Of a stretch of 64,000 nucleotides of DNA, positions 1 through 8,818 are shown piece by piece. The notes beneath the pieces are model-generated. The model saw nothing but the letters and a program-made list of their open reading frames with translations. It was not told where the DNA came from and made no database searches. The stretch comes from Bacillus sp. HNG (GTDB taxonomy: Bacteria > Bacillota > Bacilli > Bacillales > Bacillaceae_L), in assembly GCF_003400205.1 (NCBI RefSeq), contig NZ_QUQV01000006.1:124001-188000 (forward strand), in the 5' to 3' direction. The number at the start of each line of letters is the position of its first letter. Within the stretch, counting starts at the first letter, position 1. A program made the translations under genes and the position numbers.

Positions 1-765
1 ATTGCTGCAATAGTGATAGGTATTATTTACGTGATAAAAAAATACAAAGCTCAAATCAAAGAAGGTACGATGGTGTGGATCAATAAAGGAATCCATTTGT
101 TTCACACACAAAGACGTACTGGAGTATTTATAGTAGGAATTCTGATGATTACTTTAGGATTTGTTTTATTGATGATTGGTATGATACAAGACTTTCTAGC
201 AAATGAGTTTGTTGATTTCAATGAAATCGTTGTTTTATTAGTACCTCTCATTTTTGATGAAAATTGGGAGCCATTTATGGTAATCCTTTTCAATGTAGGT
301 ATGCAGAAAGTGCTCATTGCCATAACAATCGTGACATTCCTTTTTATCCTGTGGAAAGGAAGAAATAAATGGCTTGAAAGTTTATTTCTATTGATCACTA
401 TTGTGGGTGGTGAGTTGTATGAAGAGATTTTAAGACGTTTTTTTCATCAAATCAGCCCAAATCATGTTAAACAAACAGAACCCATTTCTTATTCCTTTCC
501 TAGTGAACAGTCCTTAATGGCGTTTGTTATTTATGGGTTCTTTATATATATTCTCGTACGTCACATACATAGTGTTCGGGTTCAAACAGGAGTAGCCATT
601 GGTGCTGTTATCCTTTTTCTTCTTATGGCGATTAGTAGAGTTTATTTTGAGATTCAACTACCGAGTGATATTGTTGCGGGCTACGTTTTTGGAGGACTAT
701 GGCTAAGTATGAGTATTTTATTATTGGAAAGTTTTCGTTTAATGCGTGTTGTTGCAAAAAGGTAA
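1..765 (+). CDS. DedA-PAP2 fusion protein, C-terminal part (left edge truncated)
   Basis: The reading frame is open to base 1, so the gene begins outside the window. The first residues (IAAIVIGIIYVIKKYK) look like the last membrane helix of a DedA domain, as in the DedA protein at 52198-52791. The rest is a membrane protein with about five or six helices and the layout of a PAP2 lipid phosphatase. DedA-PAP2 fusions are a known arrangement, presumably acting on membrane lipids. The PAP2 motifs are degenerate: PSGH reads PSEQ, SR-x5-H-x3-D reads SRVYFEIQLPSD, and K-x6-RP reads R-x6-SP. Both catalytic histidines are therefore glutamine, so phosphatase activity is doubtful. A GTG at 13 is a possible internal start but has no ribosome binding site. 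Confidence 0.7.
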   Translation: MAAIVIGIIYVIKKYKAQIKEGTMVWINKGIHLFHTQRRTGVFIVGILMITLGFVLLMIGMIQDFLANEFVDFNEIVVLLVPLIFDENWEPFMVILFNVGMQKVLIAITIVTFLFILWKGRNKWLESLFLLITIVGGELYEEILRRFFHQISPNHVKQTEPISYSFPSEQSLMAFVIYGFFIYILVRHIHSVRVQTGVAIGAVILFLLMAISRVYFEIQLPSDIVAGYVFGGLWLSMSILLLESFRLMRVVAKR

Positions 766-882
766 AAAGTCGTGTTTGGGTCTTTTGAAAAGTAGGAAAA
801 AGTGCTAGCGTTATTGCATAAAATCTGCATATTTTATTGATAATTTAATATGGATTTAAACAAGTTTGGGAGGTTGTTAATA

Positions 883-1500
883 GTGAAAAATAAAAAAATA
901 TGGTTAAGCCTAGCTACCTTATTGTTGGTATTTATTTTGGCAGCATGTGGTGGTAATGATGAAACATCTAATGAAAATGCAGATACTGATTCAGGCGCTC
1001 AGGAGAATATAGATATGAATGAAGAAGAATCTGATACGAAGGAGGGGATGGATCACTCAGGCATGCAACACTCAGGTTCGGGCGAGGTTCCAGAAGGCTT
1101 AGCTGAGGCAGAAAATCCAACCTATCCAGTTGGTAGTAAAGTGATTATGCATGCTGATCATATGCCTGGTATGAATGGAGCTGAAGCAACCGTTTCTGGA
1201 GCTTTTAATACAACAGTCTATTCCGTTACATATACTCCAACAACTGGTGGAGAACCTGTGAAAAACCACAAATGGGTGATTCATGAAGAAATTGAAAATG
1301 CCGGTTCCCAACCGTATAAACCGGGTGATGAAGTTGTATTAACGGCTGATCATATGGAAGGGATGAAGGGGGCCACTGCAACGATCGATACAGCTAAACA
1401 AACGACAGTTTATATGGTGGATTTCACGGATACAAAAACAGGAGAAAAGATCACAAATCATAAGTGGGTAACCGAAGACGAACTTTCACCGGTTGAATAA
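883..1500 (+). CDS. YdhK-type lipoprotein with two DUF1541 repeats
   Basis: This is a secreted lipoprotein of about 205 residues. The N-terminus is a lipoprotein signal (LLLVFILAACGGN) with the acylated cysteine in LAAC. A low-complexity acidic linker follows, with a Met/His-rich piece (MDHSGMQHSG). Two tandem repeats of about 60 residues come next; each has ADHM.GM near its start and NHKWV near its end, matching the DUF1541/YdhK family. Function is unknown. The Met/His motifs and the copper genes nearby suggest extracytoplasmic metal binding (inference). I chose GTG 883 because GGGAGG lies 9 nt upstream and the signal peptide then begins MKNKKIW; ATG 850 lacks a good site. Confidence 0.75.
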   Translation: MKNKKIWLSLATLLLVFILAACGGNDETSNENADTDSGAQENIDMNEEESDTKEGMDHSGMQHSGSGEVPEGLAEAENPTYPVGSKVIMHADHMPGMNGAEATVSGAFNTTVYSVTYTPTTGGEPVKNHKWVIHEEIENAGSQPYKPGDEVVLTADHMEGMKGATATIDTAKQTTVYMVDFTDTKTGEKITNHKWVTEDELSPVE

Positions 1501-1562
1501 ACCTGACTTGTTATATAAAGAGGAGTTAAACATGCGAGGTGCTCAACTCTCAAAAACTTGAT

Positions 1563-1636
1563 TAGGATGCTCCTTTCTTTTTACAACAAGAAACTACATT
1601 CCTAATTGTTAGTATGATTAAACAATTGGGATGTAG
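1563..1636. terminator. Terminator region between convergent genes
   Basis: The convergent ends of the YdhK gene and the efflux gene are separated by a short AGGA-tgc-TCCT hairpin followed by TTCTTTTT. A longer near-perfect stem joins 1594-1610 and 1621-1635 (TACATTCC.AATTGTT against AACAATTGGGATGTA). Read on the minus strand this stem is followed by TTTC, so it can serve the minus gene. Confidence 0.5.
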
Positions 1637-1680
1637 ATCAAATTGAATAAATAATTCGTTTTATAATAGAAAAATTATAC

Positions 1681-2646
1681 CTAGTCTTTCATGATGATGG
1701 TTGGAATAACTCTTATATAAAATAATTCTCCTACTAATTCGACAATTGTCTGGGTAACGACTACAGCCGCAGCTAAAGTCCCCCAAGAATTGGGTAACGC
1801 TAATGCTAAAGGGAGTACGACAAGGGAGTTCCTTGTTCCGGTACTAAAGATTAATGCTCTTCCTGCACCGGAATCTAATTTGAACGCAAATGCGATGAAG
1901 CGCGACACAAGTGGTGTAATGATTAAAAACAAAATATAGATCGGAATCACACGCACAATCAACGCAAAATCACTGTATACCTTACCAATTTGAGAAGCCA
2001 CTACCACAATTAATACTAAAGCCATAAATGGAACTGGGAGCCATGCTGTCATATCTAATACCGTCTCACCTAGTGCTTTCTGTTTAGCCCACAATTGAGT
2101 GATGATGGCTACTAGTAAAGGCACAACTATTAGTAATAAAAAAGCTTCTAGGAAAGGCGCAATATGAACAACTCCAACCATTTCTTCACCAATAAATAGC
2201 CATAGATACAATGGGAGTAGTATCATTTGAACTACAAATAAAATAGGCGTGGAAGCTAGCATTAATTTCTCATTTCCCTTTCCAAGTTGAGTAAAGACTA
2301 TTACGTAGTCAATACATGGCGTAAGTAAAACCAAACAAACCCCTAATAAAACGGGTGGTGATTGTGGAAATATCTTAGTTAATATCCATACAATGATGGG
2401 AACAGCTATAAAATTTCCAACTAACAATGCCAACATAAATCTGAAATTTGAAATGGCCTCACGTAGTTTTAAGAATGGAATTTGTGTAAACATGCCATAC
2501 ATAAGAATGGCGATGAGTGGCGAAATAGCCCAACCTAAGCTTTTTCCTAAATCCTCGTTTGTGATACCTAAAACTCCTCCAAGCAGAAGAGATATCCCAT
2601 ATATCCAAATTTGTTTATTCTCGACCTTTTCTCTAGTTATATTCAT
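1681..2646 (-). CDS. Arsenic-resistance-type efflux permease (ACR3/BASS superfamily)
   Basis: This is a membrane protein of about 321 residues with some ten hydrophobic helices. The TPCIDYVIVFT segment carries the Pro-Cys pair typical of ACR3 arsenite carriers, and STGTRNSLVVLPLALALP matches the conserved second half-site. ACR3 proteins expel arsenite using the proton motive force. No arsR or arsC is adjacent, so the substrate is uncertain; antimonite or an organic anion is possible. The start is taken at ATG 2646, with AAGGA 11 nt upstream; the earlier ATG at 2658 sits inside that AAGGATG and has no site of its own. Transcription runs convergent to the YdhK lipoprotein. Confidence 0.75.
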   Translation of the reverse strand: MNITREKVENKQIWIYGISLLLGGVLGITNEDLGKSLGWAISPLIAILMYGMFTQIPFLKLREAISNFRFMLALLVGNFIAVPIIVWILTKIFPQSPPVLLGVCLVLLTPCIDYVIVFTQLGKGNEKLMLASTPILFVVQMILLPLYLWLFIGEEMVGVVHIAPFLEAFLLLIVVPLLVAIITQLWAKQKALGETVLDMTAWLPVPFMALVLIVVVASQIGKVYSDFALIVRVIPIYILFLIITPLVSRFIAFAFKLDSGAGRALIFSTGTRNSLVVLPLALALPNSWGTLAAAVVVTQTIVELVGELFYIRVIPTIIMKD

Positions 2647-2767
2647 GTTTAAAATCATCCTTTATTAAAAACAACTTATATGGTGAATTTGCCGTTATCT
2701 ATCAATATCATATATTACTTAGAAAAATGTTAAAAGCCGTGTGATCTTGTAGGAGCTATGAAAATAA

Positions 2768-2890
2768 CCACTCGATGTATTTTTAAATGAAGAAAGTATC
2801 ATTCTAATTGAGGATCGAACAGTAGACTCTCATGTTCAAAATAACGTGAAAAATTTAGAAAAACGGGGTTTCCGATTGAAAACCAATTAA
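2768..2890 (+). pseudogene. Probable relic of an OmpR-type response regulator C-terminus
   Basis: A 40-codon open stretch after a stop at 2765 reads ..IEDRTVDSHVQNNVKNLEK.. and ends at TAA 2888-2890. DRTVDSHVKNLR.K is the recognition-helix signature of OmpR/PhoB winged-helix domains; here it carries a small insertion (QNN). There is no start codon, ribosome site or receiver domain, so it is best read as gene debris. The rest of 2647-3022 holds the promoter regions of the flanking genes. Confidence 0.4.
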
Positions 2891-2973
2891 AAACAGTTTG
2901 GGTATAAATAGGAATAGAATATGGATTGTTTTAATTAAATATTATTGAAAAAAATTCCAACTATTTACTTTAC

Positions 2974-2990
2974 ATACCTAACATGGGTAT
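2974..2990 (+). promoter_or_regulatory. CsoR-type operator before csoR
   Basis: ATACCTAACATGGGTAT is a 17-nt pseudo-palindrome (ATACC..GGGTAT) of the kind bound by copper-free CsoR. It lies 33 nt before the csoR start, which predicts autoregulation. Confidence 0.7.
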
Positions 2991-3022
2991 GGTAAGATAA
3001 AATCAAGTTAGGAGGTTGTGCT

Positions 3023-3355
3023 ATGGAAAACAAAGCTGAAGAAGTAGCATGTCACACAGAGTGTGAAACGTCCGGTCGTAAAAGCCATCATCCTGAGCGA
3101 GTTAAGAAGGATTTAACAAATCGCTTAAATCGTATTGAAGGTCAAATTCGAGGCATTAAGGGAATGATCGATAAGGATGTTTACTGTGATGACGTGATTA
3201 CGCAGATTTCTGCAACACAATCCGCATTAAATAGCGTTGCTAAAATTCTTTTAGAAGGTCATTTAAAAGGATGTGTCGTAGACCGTCTTTCGGAGGGTGA
3301 CAACGAGGTTTTAGATGAATTAGTTGTTACAATCCAAAAACTAATGAAAAAGTAA
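3023..3355 (+). CDS. csoR: Copper-sensing transcriptional repressor CsoR
   Basis: This 110-residue all-helical repressor binds DNA when copper-free and releases it on binding Cu(I). The three metal ligands of the family are present: Cys55 (DKDVYCDDV), His80 and Cys84 (EGHLKGC), spaced as in Bacillus subtilis CsoR (45/70/74). The N-terminus has a short Cys/His-rich extension (Cys10, His11, Cys14, His22, His23) absent from minimal CsoR, which may add a metal site (inference). The ribosome site TAGGAGG precedes ATG 3023. It is the first gene of csoR-copZ-copA, and a CsoR-type box precedes each of the three genes. Confidence 0.93.
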   Translation: MENKAEEVACHTECETSGRKSHHPERVKKDLTNRLNRIEGQIRGIKGMIDKDVYCDDVITQISATQSALNSVAKILLEGHLKGCVVDRLSEGDNEVLDELVVTIQKLMKK

Positions 3356-3373
3356 AATTTTTTTAAGTCGTAT

Positions 3374-3390
3374 ATACCCCAGTGGAGTAT
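3374..3390 (+). promoter_or_regulatory. CsoR-type operator before copZ
   Basis: ATACCCCAGTGGAGTAT has the same 17-nt architecture as the box before csoR. It lies 30 nt upstream of copZ, in the 65-nt csoR-copZ gap. Confidence 0.7.
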
Positions 3391-3420
3391 GTAACAATGC
3401 ATTAAAAGGAGAGAAAAAAT

Positions 3421-3627
3421 ATGCAAAAAGTAACATTAAACGTAACAGGAATGTCATGTGGCCATTGTGTAAAGGCTGTAGAAGGTAGCGTTGGTAAATT
3501 AGAAGGTGTTGATCAAGTAAACGTAAAATTAGATGAAGCTTTAGTTGAAGTATCATTTAATGAATCACAAGTTTCTCTTGATACAATTAAAGAAACCATT
3601 GAAGACCAAGGATATGACGTAGAGTAA
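3421..3627 (+). CDS. copZ: Copper chaperone CopZ
   Basis: This 68-residue heavy-metal-associated domain has the Cu(I) motif GMSCGHC near its N-terminus (Cys13, Cys16). CopZ carries Cu(I) in the cytoplasm and passes it to the N-terminal domains of CopA and to CsoR. Length and the ferredoxin-like HMA pattern match the family. GGAGAG lies 8-10 nt before the ATG. A hairpin directly downstream may set its expression apart from copA. Confidence 0.93.
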   Translation: MQKVTLNVTGMSCGHCVKAVEGSVGKLEGVDQVNVKLDEALVEVSFNESQVSLDTIKETIEDQGYDVE

Positions 3628-3654
3628 GAGTGCTTCCATAGCACTCTCTCATTT
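3627..3654 (+). terminator. Intercistronic hairpin copZ-copA
   Basis: AGAGTGCT, a 5-nt loop, then AGCACTCT, followed by CTCATTTT. The stem overlaps the copZ stop codon and probably terminates part of the transcription, giving more chaperone than pump. Confidence 0.65.
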
Positions 3655-3664
3655 TCACAAAAAT

Positions 3665-3681
3665 ATACCCCTATAAGGTAT
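3665..3681 (+). promoter_or_regulatory. CsoR-type operator before copA
   Basis: ATACCCCTATAAGGTAT is the third 17-nt box of the cluster. It lies 19 nt before the copA start, so copA may have its own copper-controlled promoter besides read-through from copZ. Confidence 0.65.
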
Positions 3682-3700
3682 AAGGGAGGTAGGACAAATC

Positions 3701-6136
3701 ATGAGTACCGAAGCATCAGAAGCGAGTAAGTTGAAAGAAGCAAGCATTCAAATATCCGGTATGACTTGTGCTGCGTGTGCGACACGTATTGAAAAAGGGC
3801 TAAATAAAATGGAAGGTGTCGAGCAGGCGGCTGTTAACTTAGCACTTGAAAAGTCTTCCATTAAATATGACCCTTCAAAATTGAGTGAAGCCGATTTTGA
3901 AAAGAAAATTGAAGCATTAGGTTACGGTGTTGTGAAACAAAAAGCAGAGTTTGATATTACCGGTATGACTTGTGCAGCATGTGCAACGCGCATTGAAAAA
4001 GGGTTAAATCGGATGGATGGTGTTGCAACAGCAAATGTCAACTTAGCGCTCGAAAAAGCAACGATTGAATTTAATCCTTCTGAAGTAGCGATTGCAGACA
4101 TCATTGCGAAGGTAGAAAAACTGGGTTATGGGGCACACCAAAAGCAAGAGGATAAAGAGCAGGTAGATTACCGGGAAAAACATATTAAAGATCAACAGCG
4201 AAAATTCATCTTTTCAGCCATTTTATCGTTACCACTTTTATGGACGATGGTCGGGCACTTTTCATTTACATCGTTTTTATATGTCCCAGACTTCTTAATG
4301 AATCCTTGGATTCAACTGATTTTGGCGACACCGGTACAATTTATTATCGGGAAACAGTTTTATGTAGGGGCTTATAAAGCGCTTCGCAATGGAAGTGCAA
4401 ACATGGATGTTCTCGTCGCCATGGGTACATCAGCAGCTTACTTTTATAGCGTATATCAAGCAATTGTTACAGCCGGAACACACCACATGCCACACCTATA
4501 CTTTGAAACAAGTGCAGTGCTTATCACGCTCATTCTATTAGGAAAATTATTTGAAGCAAGAGCAAAAGGGCGTTCATCTGAAGCGATTAAAAAATTGATG
4601 GGGCTTCAGGCAAAAACAGCCATCGTCGTTCGTGATGGAGTTGAAAAAGAAGTTCCGTTAGAGGAAGTTGTTATAGGCGATACTATTTTAGTGAAGCCAG
4701 GTGAAAAAATTCCGGTTGATGGTGAAGTTGTCGAAGGAACAACAGCTGTTGATGAATCCATGTTAACGGGCGAAAGTTTACCAGTTGATAAAACGTCAGG
4801 TGACGTCTTATATGGCTCAACGATTAACAAAAATGGTTTCATTAAAATGAAAGCAACAAAAGTGGGGCGCGACACAGCATTGGCTCAAATCATTAAAGTA
4901 GTTGAGGATGCACAAGGTTCAAAAGCACCGATCCAGCGTTTGGCGGACCAAATTTCGGGTATTTTTGTTCCGATTGTAGTAGGAATTGCCATCCTTACAT
5001 TCTTAGTGTGGATCATTTGGGTAAGCCCGGGAGAATTTACACCAGCACTTGAGGTGTTAATTGCCATCCTTGTGATTGCATGTCCATGTGCCCTTGGGTT
5101 AGCAACACCGACCTCCATTATGGCCGGAAGCGGTCGTGCAGCAGAATTTGGGATTTTATTTAAAGGTGGCGAGCATTTAGAACAAACCCAAGGTATTAAT
5201 ACAGTTGTAGTCGACAAAACTGGTACGGTAACGCATGGTAAGCCTGTTTTAACAGATGTTTTAGTAGCAGATGGTCAAGATGAAGAGAAATTTTTATCAC
5301 TGATCGGGGCAGCAGAAAAGCAATCTGAGCATCCACTCGCACAAGCGATTGTTGAAGGTATCCAAGAAAAAGGTATCGAACATGGAAATGTTCAGTTCTT
5401 TGAAGCAATACCGGGTCATGGTGTTATTGCAACGGTTTCAGGTCAAGGTATCGTTATTGGTACACGGAAACTTATGCAACAATATGGAATTGACATACAA
5501 ACGATTTTACCAGAGATGGAGAAATTGGAGACGAACGGTAAGACAGCGATGCTTGCTGGAATTAATGGACAGTACGCAGGGTTAGTTGCCGTAGCGGATA
5601 CCATTAAAGAAACATCTAAAGAAGCGATCCGTCGCTTACATGACATGGGCATTGAAGTCATTATGATGACGGGTGATAACGAACGAACAGCACAATCCAT
5701 TGGAAAAGAGGTTGGCGTTGATTCAGTTATTGCTGAAGTACTTCCTGAAGGTAAAGCAGAGGAAGTGAAAAAATTACAGCAGCAGGGCAAAAAAGTGGCG
5801 ATGGTCGGTGACGGCATTAATGACGCACCAGCACTTGCTACAGCTGATATTGGGATGGCCATTGGAACAGGTACTGACGTTGCAATGGAAGCTGCCGACA
5901 TTACACTCATTCGTGGTGACCTTAATAGCATTGCCGATGCGATCTTAATGAGCCGTAAAACAATGCGAAATATTAAGCAAAACTTATTCTGGGCATTCGC
6001 GTACAACACAATTGGGATTCCAATTGCTGCAGCAGGATTCCTTGCACCATGGGTAGCAGGTGCCGCGATGGCGTTTAGTTCCGTGTCGGTTGTCTTAAAC
6101 GCATTACGTTTACAACGAGTAAAATTAAATAAATAA
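3701..6136 (+). CDS. copA: Cu(I)-exporting P1B-type ATPase CopA
   Basis: This 811-residue copper pump sits in the cytoplasmic membrane and expels Cu(I) at the cost of ATP. Two N-terminal HMA domains each have GMTCAAC (Cys23/Cys26 and Cys91/Cys94). The membrane copper site is in [12 protein letters not shown]. The phosphorylation site is [11 protein letters not shown], the actuator loop TGES, the nucleotide domain SEHPLAQAI and the hinge [18 protein letters not shown]. The size matches the B. subtilis protein. GGGAGG precedes ATG 3701. It is the last gene of the copper operon, and a GGGACA-family repeat begins two bases after its stop. Confidence 0.95.
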   Translation: MSTEASEASKLKEASIQISGMTCAACATRIEKGLNKMEGVEQAAVNLALEKSSIKYDPSKLSEADFEKKIEALGYGVVKQKAEFDITGMTCAACATRIEKGLNRMDGVATANVNLALEKATIEFNPSEVAIADIIAKVEKLGYGAHQKQEDKEQVDYREKHIKDQQRKFIFSAILSLPLLWTMVGHFSFTSFLYVPDFLMNPWIQLILATPVQFIIGKQFYVGAYKALRNGSANMDVLVAMGTSAAYFYSVYQAIVTAGTHHMPHLYFETSAVLITLILLGKLFEARAKGRSSEAIKKLMGLQAKTAIVVRDGVEKEVPLEEVVIGDTILVKPGEKIPVDGEVVEGTTAVDESMLTGESLPVDKTSGDVLYGSTINKNGFIKMKATKVGRDTALAQIIKVVEDAQGSKAPIQRLADQISGIFVPIVVGIAILTFLVWIIWVSPGEFTPALEVLIAILVIACPCALGLATPTSIMAGSGRAAEFGILFKGGEHLEQTQGINTVVVDKTGTVTHGKPVLTDVLVADGQDEEKFLSLIGAAEKQSEHPLAQAIVEGIQEKGIEHGNVQFFEAIPGHGVIATVSGQGIVIGTRKLMQQYGIDIQTILPEMEKLETNGKTAMLAGINGQYAGLVAVADTIKETSKEAIRRLHDMGIEVIMMTGDNERTAQSIGKEVGVDSVIAEVLPEGKAEEVKKLQQQGKKVAMVGDGINDAPALATADIGMAIGTGTDVAMEAADITLIRGDLNSIADAILMSRKTMRNIKQNLFWAFAYNTIGIPIAAAGFLAPWVAGAAMAFSSVSVVLNALRLQRVKLNK

Positions 6137-6137
6137 A

Positions 6138-6196
6138 GGGACAAGGGGACAGGTACCTTGTCCCACTTCAAATCCGGGACAGTGAACCTGTCCCTT
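6138..6196. repeat. GGGACA-family palindromic repeat, copy 1 (complete)
   Basis: The left module (GGGACAAGGGG..CTTGTCCC) forms one hairpin, and the right module GGGACAGTGAACCTGTCCCT forms a second. It lies between copA and the next gene and probably acts as the copA terminator. Confidence 0.85.
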
Positions 6197-6215
6197 GAGT
6201 CCCGAGGGGTGTAAA

Positions 6216-6848
6216 ATGGTTGTGGAGCAAACAGAAATGAAGGTTAAATTAGCTATAAATGGTGGGATTTCATTCGGTGCTAAATTAAATGCCAAACAAC
6301 TGGTTACCATTGCTGAGTACATGAATGATGGTGATGAATTGGAGTTAACGACTTTCCAACAACTATACATTGAAGTACTAGAAAGTGAAGTTGAAATGGT
6401 TAAAGAAAAATTTGCGGAAGTCGGATTAGCTTGTTATCCAGTAGGGAATTTTGTAAAAAGCTTAAGAACTTGTAATTTTTGTAAAGGTGCGGAAGAAGAA
6501 GGGATGCCTGTTGCGATAGAGCTCAATAAGCGAATAGCGGGTAAACAAGTTCCGTTTACACTTCGCCCAGCTTACACCGGATGTCCGGTTGGATGTGGGG
6601 AACCGTTAGTAAATGATATTGGCATCATGAAGGTGAAAGACGGATATGATTTATATATTGGTGGAAAAGCGAAAGGAAAAGATGCTCGAACAGGTACTTT
6701 ATTGAGGGAGCATCTAACACCAGAACAACTTTATGAGGTTGTTGAACAATTAATTACGATCTATGCTGAACAAGGTAAGAAAAGGGAACAATTTGCTAAG
6801 TTTGTCACTCGGTTTGGATTAGAAGACATAAAAGAGTTAGTTTTATAA
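6216..6848 (+). CDS. Single-module nitrite/sulfite-reductase-like protein
   Basis: About 210 residues correspond to one siroheme/4Fe-4S half of nitrite and sulfite reductases. An N-terminal ferredoxin-like half (to about residue 60) is followed by the cluster region. The second cysteine pair is canonical (YTGCPVGCGEP, C-x3-C). The first reads RTCNFCKG, a C-x2-C where the usual motif is C-x5-C. Full assimilatory enzymes have two such modules, so this is a minimal version; its electron donor and true substrate are unknown. ATG 6216 is chosen because GAGGGG lies 6 nt upstream. It sits behind the copper operon but is separated from it by a repeat. Confidence 0.65.
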   Translation: MVVEQTEMKVKLAINGGISFGAKLNAKQLVTIAEYMNDGDELELTTFQQLYIEVLESEVEMVKEKFAEVGLACYPVGNFVKSLRTCNFCKGAEEEGMPVAIELNKRIAGKQVPFTLRPAYTGCPVGCGEPLVNDIGIMKVKDGYDLYIGGKAKGKDARTGTLLREHLTPEQLYEVVEQLITIYAEQGKKREQFAKFVTRFGLEDIKELVL

Positions 6849-6927
6849 ATTTTCTCAATGGTTAAGCTCAAGGGGTTAAAGATAAAACTTATTAGATTAA
6901 TAGTTATGTTATTAAGGGGATAAGAAA

Positions 6928-7551
6928 ATGAAAAAGCGAAAGGTTGGAATCTTACTGTTTGACTATGTAGATATCTTAGATTTTGCAGGCCCTGCTGAGG
7001 TTTTATCTTTAACCGCTAAAACCCAACCTGAGCAAGCATTAACCCTTTACAAAAAACATTTACTACCAACAAGACCATTCGAAGTTTATACTCTTTCGGA
7101 AACAGGAATGGAAATTACAACCCATTCAGGTATAAAAGTAAAACCAGACTTTAGCATTGATACTAGTCCCGAATTAGATATTCTAATCATTCCAGGTGGC
7201 CCCTTAAGAGCAGTACAGAGTATAGCTAAAAACCTAAAAATTATAGATTGGATTATTTCACATAAAAACGTTGAGTATTTATGTTCAGTTTGCACCGGGG
7301 CATACATATTAGGTGAAACTGGCTTATTGGACGGAAAGAAGGCAACTACCCATCATTTAGCATTGGAATTGCTTCGAGAAAAATATCCTAAAATTGATGT
7401 TTTATCCGATAGAAAAGTAGTGCAGGATGGTAATGTTATATCATCAAGTGGTGTTTCTTCAGGAATTAATATGGCACTATATCTTGTTGAGAAAATCCTG
7501 GGGAAATCAACTGCTGAAAGAACTGCCAAAACGATTGAATTTATCATGTGA
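6928..7551 (+). CDS. DJ-1/PfpI family protein (isonitrile-hydratase-like)
   Basis: This 207-residue class I glutamine-amidotransferase-like fold has the nucleophile elbow in SVCTGAYILGETGLLDG, with Cys in VCTGA and a downstream THH. That pattern is shared by isonitrile hydratase and the amidase-like domain of AraC/GlxA regulators. No helix-turn-helix follows, so it is a stand-alone enzyme. LLFDYVDILDFAGPAEV is the conserved N-terminal strand-helix with the acidic residue near the active site. Substrate unknown. AAGGGGA precedes ATG 6928. Confidence 0.75.
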   Translation: MKKRKVGILLFDYVDILDFAGPAEVLSLTAKTQPEQALTLYKKHLLPTRPFEVYTLSETGMEITTHSGIKVKPDFSIDTSPELDILIIPGGPLRAVQSIAKNLKIIDWIISHKNVEYLCSVCTGAYILGETGLLDGKKATTHHLALELLREKYPKIDVLSDRKVVQDGNVISSSGVSSGINMALYLVEKILGKSTAERTAKTIEFIM

Positions 7552-7722
7552 TTTAATCACTGAAACAAGGGTCGGCTTGTGTATGTAAGAGGGTTCTGTT
7601 ATGAGGTGCTTTTCTTAAAATAAGTGCCGAAATGACAGTAGAATCGGCATCATAATTGTCCATTAAACTTGTCCTAGCAATTGGTGAGTGGTCTTGCCAT
7701 TAATGAGGAACTGCTGAAAATA

Positions 7723-7910
7723 AATAAGCGGAGGTTTTCCGTTTAAATTCAAAATGGGGTTCGGATTGGCCAAAATAAGAGGAGGATTTGTGGTTATTCA
7801 AAGAAAAACCCTTCTTTTTTCTATTTTTAGAATCAATAAGCGGAATCTCTCCGTCTATTTAGGGTATTTTCAGTGCTTTTTACGGATTAGGCGGAATTTT
7901 TCCGTCTATT
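7723..7910. repeat. Three copies of a short TAAGCGGA..TTCCGTCTATT repeat
   Basis: Units at 7723-7745, 7835-7860 and 7886-7910 share ATAAGCGGA (or TTAGGCGGA), a 4-6-nt spacer, then TCCGTCTATT (TCCGTTTA in the first). Each can fold as GCGGA..TCCGT. The gap 7552-8125 otherwise shows nothing I can assign; its open frames have no ribosome sites or recognisable sequence. Confidence 0.6.
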
Positions 7911-8125
7911 CAACGTCCCGGCCTGGGTGCTTAGCCTGTTCCCGCAACCGATAAGGTAGGTCCTCGAAACGCCATTGCAATTGACAGAAGTTTTGGCTCG
8001 CTTTTTTCATTGTTCACCCCTTTTTGTCGAGGAACGAAGGTATCGATTGAATTGGATGGTTGCAAATAAGTTTAAGAGAGAAAGGATTAACATATTTTTG
8101 GAGACTTTGTTCACGGAGGAAGAGT

Positions 8126-8686
8126 ATGCAAGATTGGCTAGTGGAGGTTCTAGTTAATAATAAAGAGTTCGCTGTTGTCGTCAGTTTGCTGGTTAATATT
8201 CTGATCAGCCTTTTTGGCGTTATTCCTAGTGTTTTTATCACAGCTGCAAACTTACTAGTCTTTGGTTTTTGGAAGGGAACCTTCCTTTCTTTTCTTGGAG
8301 AGACAATAGGTGCAATTGTAACTTTTTGGTTATACCGAAAGGGTTTTAAAAGGGTAGTGGGGAAAAAGCTGAATAAATATCCACTTGTATCTAAACTCCT
8401 TGACACCAAGGGGAAGGAAGCCTTTTTTCTCATTCTTTCTTTGCGATTATTACCGTTTATTCCATCTGGTTTAGTCACCTTTGCCTCTGCAGTAGGGACA
8501 GTTAGTCTAATCGTTTTTCTATTTGCAAGTTCAATCGGAAAAATACCAGCCTTGCTTATTGAAGCATATTCAGTGCACCAAGTAACCAATTGGACAACAG
8601 AAGGAAAACTCATCTTATCAATCCTTTCTATCGTAGGGCTAATCTACGTCATTAGAAATATCAGTAAAAATCAAAAGGAAAAATAA
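8126..8686 (+). CDS. TVP38/TMEM64 family membrane protein
   Basis: About 186 residues with four or five hydrophobic segments. The VTT core is visible: IPSVFITAANLLVFGFWKG, then LGETIGAIVTFWLYR, then LRLLPFIPSGLVTFASA. Related bacterial proteins are thought to act in lipid scrambling or envelope maintenance, but the molecular role is unsettled. ATG 8126 is chosen since GGAGGA lies 5 nt upstream; an upstream in-frame ATG at 8060 lacks a site. Confidence 0.75.
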   Translation: MQDWLVEVLVNNKEFAVVVSLLVNILISLFGVIPSVFITAANLLVFGFWKGTFLSFLGETIGAIVTFWLYRKGFKRVVGKKLNKYPLVSKLLDTKGKEAFFLILSLRLLPFIPSGLVTFASAVGTVSLIVFLFASSIGKIPALLIEAYSVHQVTNWTTEGKLILSILSIVGLIYVIRNISKNQKEK

Positions 8687-8763
8687 GATATAAATCTATT
8701 ACACAAGTTTCTCCATAATTTCTTCATAATTTTTTGTTAAAGTTGAGTGGGGTAAAAAAAACA

Positions 8764-8776
8764 CCCATTTAATGGG
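8764..8776. promoter_or_regulatory. Palindrome before cueP
   Basis: CCCATTTAATGGG is a perfect 13-nt palindrome 43 nt before the cueP start. It resembles but does not match the three CsoR boxes (no ATAC flank), so a metal-regulator role is only a possibility. Confidence 0.3.
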
Positions 8777-8818
8777 GATTATAAATGTAGCCTACATAAA
8801 AAAGGAGTTGGACATGGA

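Noticed and set aside
1529-1560. Short leader peptide behind AGAGGAG after the YdhK gene
   Set aside because: The nine-codon frame lies between convergent genes and leads to no gene.
7754-7954. 66-residue frame in the repeat-rich gap
   Set aside because: It runs through the TAAGCGGA repeat units and has an artefactual composition.
7975-8157. Possible small gene before the TVP38 gene
   Set aside because: A 60-residue frame exists but has no ribosome site, no recognisable sequence and overlaps the start of the TVP38 gene in another frame.
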